Notes under the pieces: generated by a model | The model's database searches: none | Told to the model about the DNA's origin: nothing | Seen by the model: only the letters and a program-made list of their open reading frames with translations | DNA from: RGIG8700 sp045648505 | GTDB lineage: Bacteria > Bacillota > Clostridia > RGIG6154 | Direction: 5' to 3' | Assembly: GCA_045648505.1 (NCBI GenBank) | Contig: JAZROD010000038.1 | Coordinates: 1-48,643 of the forward strand | Length of the DNA: 48,643 bases | Shown: one piece after another, positions 40,740-47,333 of the stretch | Numbering within the stretch: position 1 is the stretch's first letter | How the letters are laid out: every line of letters starts with the position of its first letter | Position numbers and translations under genes: made by a program

Positions 40740-41234
40740 ATGTCAGAAAAACAGGTACCTGTATTTAACGGAACTAAAGAACAGGAAGCGAAACTTATGG
40801 AAGTTATCGCGAAACACAAAGAATCAAAAGGTGCTTTGATTCCTGTACTTCACGAAGCTCAGGAAATCTATGGTTATTTGCCTATTGAAGTTCAGACAAT
40901 GATTGCGGAAGGTCTTGATGTACCGCTTTCAAAAGTTTACGGCGTTGTAACCTTCTATGCACAGTTTTCTCTTTATCCAAAGGGAAAATACAATATTGCA
41001 GTTTGTCTTGGTACAGCTTGCTATGTTAAAGGCTCAGGCGATATCATTGACAAATTCAAACAGAGACTTGGAATTGAAGTTGGTGAATGCACACCGGACG
41101 GTAAGTTCTCAATTGAGGCTACAAGATGTATCGGTGCTTGCGGTCTTGCACCTGTTCTTACAGTAAACGAAGATGTATATGGCCGTCTTACTGTTGACGA
41201 TGTAGACGATATTCTTGCTAAATATAACGACTAA
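40740..41234 (+). CDS. NuoE-like 2Fe-2S subunit of the [FeFe] hydrogenase
   Basis: A 164-aa thioredoxin-like 2Fe-2S protein, equivalent to the HydC/HndA subunit of NAD(P)-linked hydrogenases. An N-terminal helical bundle is followed by the cluster site: CLGTAC (Cys-x4-Cys) and CIGACG (Cys-x3-Cys), the full set of four ligands. It probably passes electrons between the flavin subunit and HydA. AAGGGGGC precedes the ATG. Unusually, it is split from the other two structural subunits by seven accessory genes and by copy C of the palindrome. Confidence 0.9.
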   Translation: MSEKQVPVFNGTKEQEAKLMEVIAKHKESKGALIPVLHEAQEIYGYLPIEVQTMIAEGLDVPLSKVYGVVTFYAQFSLYPKGKYNIAVCLGTACYVKGSGDIIDKFKQRLGIEVGECTPDGKFSIEATRCIGACGLAPVLTVNEDVYGRLTVDDVDDILAKYND

Positions 41235-41243
41235 GGAGCAGAA

Positions 41244-41346
41244 AGTCTGAATAAAATCACACATCTTGCACTGTTTTACTCATTTGTGTACACAAAGTAC
41301 ACGGCGGTCGTAAATCAGCACAATCTGCGCAATTTTCTTTCAGACT
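41244..41346 (+). repeat. 103-bp imperfect palindrome, copy C
   Basis: Four differences from copy A. The terminal stem extends to 8 bp (AAGTCTGA/TCAGACTT). It begins 9 nt after the NuoE-like stop and ends just before the Shine-Dalgarno of the DRTGG gene, so a transcript of the operon must pass through it. Confidence 0.85.
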
Positions 41347-41367
41347 TGCTTTGTGAAAGGAATTAAT

Positions 41368-41727
41368 ATGCTATTATCTGATATTAAAAAACTTTTAAAT
41401 GCAGAAGTCTTAAGCGGAGAAGATGATAAAGCTTTATCTGAAAAAGACATTCACACAGCTTGTGGATGTGACCTTATGAGTGATGTACTTGCTTTTGTTA
41501 AAGACCAGTCATTGCTTTTGACAGGGCTTATCAATTCTCAGGTTATCCGTACTGCGGAAATGATGGATATTTTAGCAGTTTGCTTTGTAAGAGGCAAAGT
41601 GCCTACAGAAGATGTTATTGAACTTGCAAAAGAAAAGGGAATAACAATTCTTTCTACAGAGTATCCGCTCTATCTTTCTTGCGGTAAGCTTTATAGCGAA
41701 GGTTTAAGAGGCAACTGCAATGATTAA
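41368..41727 (+). CDS. DRTGG-domain protein 1 of the hydrogenase cluster
   Basis: A 119-aa protein of the DRTGG fold, small domains otherwise found in phosphotransacetylase and CBS-containing regulators. It pairs in sequence and size with the second DRTGG protein at 43504. A Cys pair (ACGCD) near residue 33 could hold metal or react to redox, but this is inference. AAAGGA precedes ATG 41368; a GTG at 41353 is less likely. It overlaps the next gene by 8 nt. Confidence 0.75.
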   Translation: MLLSDIKKLLNAEVLSGEDDKALSEKDIHTACGCDLMSDVLAFVKDQSLLLTGLINSQVIRTAEMMDILAVCFVRGKVPTEDVIELAKEKGITILSTEYPLYLSCGKLYSEGLRGNCND

Positions 41728-42130
41728 AAAGTATATAATCTCGGGCGATGATTTTTCATTGGCGGGAGAAGCATCAAGTAACTTTAAATCAGTAATGAAA
41801 AAGCTTGGTATTTCACCGGAGGTTATAAGAAGGGTTTCAATTGCGATGTATGAGGCTGAAATCAACACAATCATACATGGTGGAGGCGGAGAGTGTGAAG
41901 CAGAAATTCTGCCGGGAAAAGTTTCCGTTACATTCAAAGACCAGGGACCCGGAATCCCAAATCTCGATCTTGCCATGCAGGAAGGATATTCCACTGCAGG
42001 TGACAGAATCAGAGAACTTGGATTTGGTGCCGGAATGGGTTTGCCAAATATCAAAAAATATACAGATGATATGCTTATTGATACTGCACCGGGAAAAGGA
42101 ACAACAATCACACTGGTTGTTAACCTTTAA
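41720..42130 (+). CDS. Stand-alone GHKL ATPase (anti-sigma factor kinase-like)
   Basis: A 136-aa single-domain ATPase of the RsbW/SpoIIAB type. The N box lies in ISIAMYEAEINTIIHG-like helix residues (about 43-55), the G1 box is DQGPGIP (about 74-80) and the G2 box is GFGAGMGLP (about 96-104). There is no histidine phosphoacceptor or receiver. It is a predicted protein kinase or ATP-dependent switch, with the target unknown. It overlaps the DRTGG gene by 8 nt, suggesting equal expression. A small TCCTGT/ACAGGA hairpin follows. Confidence 0.8.
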   Translation: MIKKYIISGDDFSLAGEASSNFKSVMKKLGISPEVIRRVSIAMYEAEINTIIHGGGGECEAEILPGKVSVTFKDQGPGIPNLDLAMQEGYSTAGDRIRELGFGAGMGLPNIKKYTDDMLIDTAPGKGTTITLVVNL

Positions 42131-42197
42131 AAAAGTCTCCTGTTTGCCTACGGACAGGAAATAAAGACAAATATGTGGGCAGAAGGACTGTGATAAT

Positions 42198-43484
42198 ATG
42201 GATTATTTCCATTCGGTTACTCTGGACAAAGATAAATGTCACGGTTGCACCAATTGTATTACCCATTGTCCGACAGAGGCAATAAGAGTACAAAACGGTA
42301 AAGCCAAAATTATAAACGAAAGATGTATTGACTGCGGAGAGTGTGTAAGAGTATGTCAGTCGCACGCTAAAATTGTTACGACAGACAGCTTTGATATGTT
42401 AAAGAAATTTAAATATAACATCGCAATACCTGCACCAACCTTTTACAGTCAGTTTTCTTCAGAAATAAGTGTTAATAAAATATTGAACGGTTTTATTGAA
42501 ATCGGCTTTGATGATGTTTTTGAGGTTGCAAGGGGAGCTGAATATGTCAGTGCAGCAACAAGAAAAATATTAGCTGAAGGAAAATGTAAAAAACCGGTTA
42601 TAAGTTCTGCCTGTCCGGCAGTGTTAAGACTTATTCGTGAAAGATTCCCCAACTTACTTGAAAACATATTGCCGCTTATTTCACCAATGGAAGCAGCTGC
42701 AAGACTTGCAAGGGAAGAAGCTCTTGAAAAAACAGGTCTTAAAGATGAAGAAATAGGAGTTTTCTTTATTACTCCGTGTCCTGCAAAGGTTACAAGTATA
42801 AAAGCTCCTTTAACGGTGGAAAAATCGAGCGTGTCAGGTGCTATTGCAGTTAAAGATGCTTTTGCAAAAATTTATCCGTTGATTGACGGTATAAAAGATG
42901 AAAAACCACTTGCCGTTTCAGGCAGTGAAGGTATTTTCTGGGCAAGAAGCGGTGGAGAGTGCAGAGGTACCGGTGTTGAAGATTACATAGCAGTTGACGG
43001 AATACACAATGTTATTCAGGTGCTTGAAGAAATTGAATACGGTAAACTTAATGCCGTGGATTTCATTGAGCTTTCTGCCTGTATTAACGGTTGTGCCGGC
43101 GGTGCTTTGTGTATAGCCAATTCTTTTGTTGCAACAAGAAGAATTGCGCTTCAGTCCAAAAAATCAGATAATATACCTGTTAAATCAGTTGATGTTGATG
43201 CACAAGAACTTGCTTGGCAGAAAAATGTTGAAGCAAGACAGCATTCAAAACTTGACGAAGATTTAGAGGTTGCAATGCAGAAAATGGAACAGATGGATGA
43301 AATTTATGCAAGACTTCCAAAGCTTGACTGCGGTTCTTGCGGTTCACCTACATGCCTTGCTTTTGCAGAAGATATTGTAAGAGGTTTTGGCGATGAAGAC
43401 GAATGTGTTTTCATTATGAAAAAGAAACTCACACAGCTTGAAAAAGAGCTTTATGAGTTTAAAGAAAAACTAGATAATTCATAA
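42198..43484 (+). CDS. Divergent [FeFe]-hydrogenase-like protein, probable sensor (HydS/HfsB-like)
   Basis: A 428-aa protein with an N-terminal 2[4Fe-4S] domain (C14, C17, C20, C24 and the second set near 43-53). A hydrogenase-like core (about 70-330) and a C-terminal Fe-S domain (LDCGSCGSPTCLAFAEDIV) follow. H-cluster motifs are altered. L1 reads SACPA where enzymes have TSCCP, so the proton-relay Cys is Ala. L2 is PCPAK and L3 is SACINGCAGG. Sensory hydrogenases with PAS or kinase partners show the same Ala. It sits among ATPase, DRTGG and PHP genes. Role inferred: H2 or redox sensing. Confidence 0.82.
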   Translation: MDYFHSVTLDKDKCHGCTNCITHCPTEAIRVQNGKAKIINERCIDCGECVRVCQSHAKIVTTDSFDMLKKFKYNIAIPAPTFYSQFSSEISVNKILNGFIEIGFDDVFEVARGAEYVSAATRKILAEGKCKKPVISSACPAVLRLIRERFPNLLENILPLISPMEAAARLAREEALEKTGLKDEEIGVFFITPCPAKVTSIKAPLTVEKSSVSGAIAVKDAFAKIYPLIDGIKDEKPLAVSGSEGIFWARSGGECRGTGVEDYIAVDGIHNVIQVLEEIEYGKLNAVDFIELSACINGCAGGALCIANSFVATRRIALQSKKSDNIPVKSVDVDAQELAWQKNVEARQHSKLDEDLEVAMQKMEQMDEIYARLPKLDCGSCGSPTCLAFAEDIVRGFGDEDECVFIMKKKLTQLEKELYEFKEKLDNS

Positions 43485-43503
43485 GAAAGTCTTGGTAATG
43501 ATT

Positions 43504-43833
43504 ATGAAAGTATCAGAATTAACAGAAAAACTCAACCTTACCGTAGTTACTAAAGCTGACTATGAGGACAGAGAAATAAATGGTTGCTACATCGGTGACC
43601 TTTTAAGCTGGGTAATGGGAAGAGCAGAGGCGGACAATGTGTGGATAACAATTATGAATAATATCAACATTGTTGCAGTTGCGGCTCTTGCGGATGTTGC
43701 CTGCATACTTCTTTGTGAAGATGTTAAGGTTGACCAAAGCATTATTGATAAGGCAAACAGTCAGGATATTATAATACTGTCAAGCGGCTTGACTGCATAC
43801 GAACTTGCAGAAAAGCTTGCAGGTACAATATAA
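43504..43833 (+). CDS. DRTGG-domain protein 2 of the hydrogenase cluster
   Basis: A 109-aa DRTGG-fold protein. GCYIGDLLSWVMGRA is the clearest family segment. It lacks the Cys pair of the first DRTGG protein. The start is uncertain: ATG 43504, ATG 43498 or TTG 43492 are all in frame without a strong Shine-Dalgarno. It overlaps the PHP gene by one base (TAATG). Confidence 0.75.
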   Translation: MKVSELTEKLNLTVVTKADYEDREINGCYIGDLLSWVMGRAEADNVWITIMNNINIVAVAALADVACILLCEDVKVDQSIIDKANSQDIIILSSGLTAYELAEKLAGTI

Positions 43834-44525
43834 TGATTTTTTATGACTTTCATATTCACTCGGCGCTTTCGCCTTGTGGGGATAAAGATATGACACCCAA
43901 CAACATAGTGAATATGGCGGCAATTTCAGGACTTGATACCATAGCAGTTTCAGACCATAACACGGTAGGAAATGTAAGGTCTGCGATTGAAGCAGGTAAA
44001 ACTTGCGGAGTAAATGTTATTCCGGGTATGGAAGTTGAAACTTCTGAAGAAGTACACATTTTAACTCTCTATCCCTCAATTGAGATTGCAGAGGATGTGG
44101 CAAAGGAAGTTTACAAAAAACTCCCCGATATTAAAAACAGACCGGATATTTTCGGTGAGCAGATTTATATGGATAAAGAAGATAACATAACAGGTTATGA
44201 AGAAAAGCTTCTTATTTCACCAACAACTCTTGCTCTTGAAGATTTGTTCGACCTTGTTAAATCAGCCGGCGGATTGTTTATTCCTGCCCATGTGGACAGG
44301 CACTCCTACAGTGTGCTGACAAATCTTGGTTTCATACCTGATGACCTTGATATAAAGCATATTGAAATATCAAAATCAACAACTGACCTTGAATCTTATC
44401 TTAATGCGAGAGGCGATTTGAGAAAGTATAAAATTTTCAGAAATTCAGATGCTCATTATCTTGGTGATATATCAATGAAGGAAGCATTTCTTGATATTGA
44501 TAACACAGAAGATATTTTCAGATAG
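43833..44525 (+). CDS. PHP-domain metal-dependent hydrolase
   Basis: A 230-aa PHP-fold protein (polymerase and histidinol phosphatase type). Metal-binding motifs: DFHIHS (HxH, about 4-9), SDHNT (about 39-43), the Glu in GMEVETSEEVHIL, PAHVDRH and RNSDAHYL. It is likely a phosphoesterase, perhaps on a nucleotide, phosphoprotein or small phosphate. Its place between DRTGG and ATPase genes suggests it reverses or removes the signal made by the GHKL ATPases. That is inference. Confidence 0.82.
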   Translation: MIFYDFHIHSALSPCGDKDMTPNNIVNMAAISGLDTIAVSDHNTVGNVRSAIEAGKTCGVNVIPGMEVETSEEVHILTLYPSIEIAEDVAKEVYKKLPDIKNRPDIFGEQIYMDKEDNITGYEEKLLISPTTLALEDLFDLVKSAGGLFIPAHVDRHSYSVLTNLGFIPDDLDIKHIEISKSTTDLESYLNARGDLRKYKIFRNSDAHYLGDISMKEAFLDIDNTEDIFR

Positions 44526-44534
44526 GTATTTTAT

Positions 44535-45074
44535 ATGAAAGAATTATCATTACACATACTTGATATAGCAAAAAATTCAGTTAAAGCTCAGGCAACGCTT
44601 ATAGAAATTGATGTAACGGAAAATGAAGAAAAAAATCTTCTTACCATAGTAATCAAAGATAACGGTTGCGGAATGAGTGAAGAATTTTTAAAAACAGTTA
44701 AAGACCCGTTTTCAACCACACGAACAACAAGAAAAGTGGGAATGGGAATTTCCCTTTTCGAAGCTGCGGCAGTTCAATGTGGCGGAAAACTGGATATAAC
44801 ATCAAAGGTTGGTGTAGGAACAACACTTACAGTTACCTTTGAACTTGACAATATAGACAGAGCTCCAATAGGAGATATGGCGGGAACTATGCAAACACTT
44901 ATTTCAGGTTCACCTGCCATAGAATTTATATACCGACACGAAAAAAACTCAAAGGTTTTTGTTCTTGATACAAGAGAACTTAAACAAGTTCTTGGGGAAG
45001 TTCCCCTTGATACTCCGGAGGTTTTATTGTGGATTGAAGGTTATGTAAATGAAGGACTTGGCGAAATTAATTAA
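44535..45074 (+). CDS. Stand-alone GHKL ATPase, histidine-kinase-like, no phosphoacceptor domain
   Basis: A 179-aa protein. The HATPase core fills residues 1-110: N box HILDIAKNSVKA (7-18), G1 DNGCGM (about 43-48), F box DPFSTTR and G2 GMGISL (about 74-79). It is followed by a small unknown domain (115-179). There is no HisKA dimerisation helix or His box. A weak promoter-like element may lie in the 54 nt after it, before the next genes. Confidence 0.8.
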   Translation: MKELSLHILDIAKNSVKAQATLIEIDVTENEEKNLLTIVIKDNGCGMSEEFLKTVKDPFSTTRTTRKVGMGISLFEAAAVQCGGKLDITSKVGVGTTLTVTFELDNIDRAPIGDMAGTMQTLISGSPAIEFIYRHEKNSKVFVLDTRELKQVLGEVPLDTPEVLLWIEGYVNEGLGEIN

Positions 45075-45128
45075 AAACGCAAAGTTGTTTATAATAAAAA
45101 TTTTATATAGTGTTTCAGGAGGTAAATT

Positions 45129-45500
45129 ATGAAAAGTTTGGCAGAATTACAAGAAATTCGTAACAGAACTTTAAGTCAGGTTAACTTACGAAAAGACCGT
45201 GAAGACGGCGTAAGAGTTGTAGTTGGTATGGCTACATGCGGTATCGCTGCAGGTGCTCGTCCTGTATTAAATGCTTTTGTACAGGAAATCGAAAAACGAG
45301 GACTTACAAACGTAACAGTAACACAGACAGGCTGCATCGGTATGTGCAAATACGAACCAATCGTAGAAGTTTATGTACCTGGTGCTGAAAAAGTGACATA
45401 TGTTCATATGTCAGAAGAAAAAGCAGCAAGAGTTGTTGCAGAACACATTATCAACAATAAGCCTGTTGCTGAATTCACAGTTGGCGCTGAAGAAAAATAA
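45129..45500 (+). CDS. Thioredoxin-like 2Fe-2S ferredoxin of the hydrogenase cluster
   Basis: A 123-aa thioredoxin-fold ferredoxin with C37, C69 and C73. The Cys-x4-Cys half of the NuoE-type site has only its first cysteine (TCGIAAGA; Gly at the second place), so the cluster must use another ligand. It may deliver electrons to the NuoF-like subunit next door. AGGAGG precedes the ATG. Codon use here and downstream looks like that of strongly expressed genes. Confidence 0.82.
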   Translation: MKSLAELQEIRNRTLSQVNLRKDREDGVRVVVGMATCGIAAGARPVLNAFVQEIEKRGLTNVTVTQTGCIGMCKYEPIVEVYVPGAEKVTYVHMSEEKAARVVAEHIINNKPVAEFTVGAEEK

Positions 45501-45524
45501 TATAAATCTTAGGGGGTTTTAGTA

Positions 45525-47315
45525 ATGAACATATACAGATCTCATGTATTGATTTGCGGCGGTACAGGATGTACATCATCAGGTTCTGTTGCTCTGCAGG
45601 ATGAATTCGAAAGCCGTCTTGCAGAAAATGGTCTTGAAAACGAAGTAAAAGTTGTTCAGACAGGTTGTTTTGGTCTTTGTGCACTTGGTCCAATCGTTGT
45701 TGTTTATCCTGAAGGTGCTTTCTACAGCCGTGTAGAAAAAGACGATGTTAAGGAAATCGTTGAAGAACATCTCCTTAAAGGCCGTATTGTAAAAAGACTT
45801 CTTTACAGTGAAACAGTTGAAGAAGATAACATTAAATCACTTAACGAAACAAACTTCTATGCAAAACAGAAGCGTGTTGCTTTAAGAAACTGCGGTGTTA
45901 TCAATCCTGAAAGCATTGATGAATATATCGCAATTGACGGTTACCAGGCTCTTGGTAAAGTTTTAACAGAAATGACACCTGAACAAGTTATCCAGATGAT
46001 TAAAGATTCAGGTTTAAGAGGAAGAGGCGGCGGCGGATTCCCAACAGGTATGAAATGGCAGTTCACACACGATGCTAAAGGTGACCAGAAATATGTTGCA
46101 TGTAATGCCGACGAAGGTGACCCGGGTGCATTCATGGACCGTTCAGTACTTGAAGGTGATCCACACACAATTATCGAAGCTATGGCAATCGCAGGTTATG
46201 CAGTTGGTGCTAACCAGGGTTATATCTACATCAGAGCAGAATACCCAATCGCTGTTAATAGATTAAGAATTGCTATTGAACAGGCTAGAGAATATGGTCT
46301 TTTAGGTAAAGATATTTTCGGTACAGGCTTTGAATTCGACCTTGACATCAAACTTGGTGCCGGCGCATTCGTTTGTGGTGAAGAAACAGCTCTCTTAACA
46401 TCTATAGAAGGTGATAGAGGCGAACCACGTCCAAGACCTCCATTCCCAGCTATTAAAGGTTTATGGGAAAAACCAACACTTTTAAACAACGTTGAAACTT
46501 ATGCAAACATCACACAGATTATCTTAAATGGTGTTGAATGGTTCACATCAATGGGTACAGAAAAGAGCAGAGGTACAAAAGTATTTGCTCTTGGTGGTAA
46601 AATCCAGAACACAGGTCTTGTTGAAGTTCCAATGGGAACAACATTAAGAGAAGTTGTTTATGAAATCGGTGGCGGTATCCCTAACGGTAAGCCATTTAAA
46701 GCAGCTCAGACAGGTGGTCCTTCAGGCGGATGTATCCCTGCACACCTTATTGATACACCAATCGACTACGATTCACTTCTTGCTATCGGTTCTATGATGG
46801 GATCAGGCGGTCTTATCGTTATGGACGAAGATACTTGTATGGTTGATATCGCTAAATTCTTCCTTGAATTTACAGTTGATGAATCTTGCGGTAAGTGCGT
46901 ACCTTGTAGAGTTGGTACAAAGAGACTCCTTGAAATCTTAGAAAAGATTACAAGCGGTAAAGGTGAAATGGAAGATATTGATATGCTCGAAGAACTTTGC
47001 GAATCAGTTAAGAGCAGTGCTCTCTGCGGTCTTGGTCAGACAGCTCCAAACCCAATCTTAAGCACACTCAAGTTCTTCAGAGATGAATATGTAGAACACG
47101 TACGTGACAAGAAATGTCGTGCAGGCGTATGTAAAGCATTACTTTCATACAAGATTGACCCTGAAAAATGTAAAGGATGTAGCCTTTGTGCTAGAAATTG
47201 TCCTGTTGACGCTATTTCAGGTCAGATTAAGAACCCATACACAATTGATACAACTAAGTGCGTAAAATGCGGACTTTGTGAATCAAGCTGTAAGTTTGGT
47301 GCTATCAGCAAATAA
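45525..47315 (+). CDS. NuoF-like NAD(H)-binding flavoprotein subunit of the [FeFe] hydrogenase
   Basis: A 596-aa subunit equivalent to HydB/HndC. It has an N-terminal thioredoxin-like 2Fe-2S domain (1-110; CGGTGC and CFGLC). Then come the FMN/NAD(H) site GRGGGGFPTGMKW (about 167-179), a SLBB-like region and the 4Fe-4S motif ESCGKCVPCRVGT with a later Cys (near 450-500). The C-terminus is a 2[4Fe-4S] ferredoxin domain (CKGCSLCARNC and CVKCGLCESSC). This is the electron-bifurcating or NAD-linked hydrogenase flavin subunit. GGGGG precedes the ATG. Confidence 0.94.
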   Translation: MNIYRSHVLICGGTGCTSSGSVALQDEFESRLAENGLENEVKVVQTGCFGLCALGPIVVVYPEGAFYSRVEKDDVKEIVEEHLLKGRIVKRLLYSETVEEDNIKSLNETNFYAKQKRVALRNCGVINPESIDEYIAIDGYQALGKVLTEMTPEQVIQMIKDSGLRGRGGGGFPTGMKWQFTHDAKGDQKYVACNADEGDPGAFMDRSVLEGDPHTIIEAMAIAGYAVGANQGYIYIRAEYPIAVNRLRIAIEQAREYGLLGKDIFGTGFEFDLDIKLGAGAFVCGEETALLTSIEGDRGEPRPRPPFPAIKGLWEKPTLLNNVETYANITQIILNGVEWFTSMGTEKSRGTKVFALGGKIQNTGLVEVPMGTTLREVVYEIGGGIPNGKPFKAAQTGGPSGGCIPAHLIDTPIDYDSLLAIGSMMGSGGLIVMDEDTCMVDIAKFFLEFTVDESCGKCVPCRVGTKRLLEILEKITSGKGEMEDIDMLEELCESVKSSALCGLGQTAPNPILSTLKFFRDEYVEHVRDKKCRAGVCKALLSYKIDPEKCKGCSLCARNCPVDAISGQIKNPYTIDTTKCVKCGLCESSCKFGAISK

Positions 47316-47333
47316 TGGAAGGAGATACTGATA

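Noticed and set aside
6819..41346. Target-site duplications around the 103-bp palindromes
   Set aside because: Flanks of the three copies share no clear direct repeat beyond one or two bases, so recent transposition is not shown.
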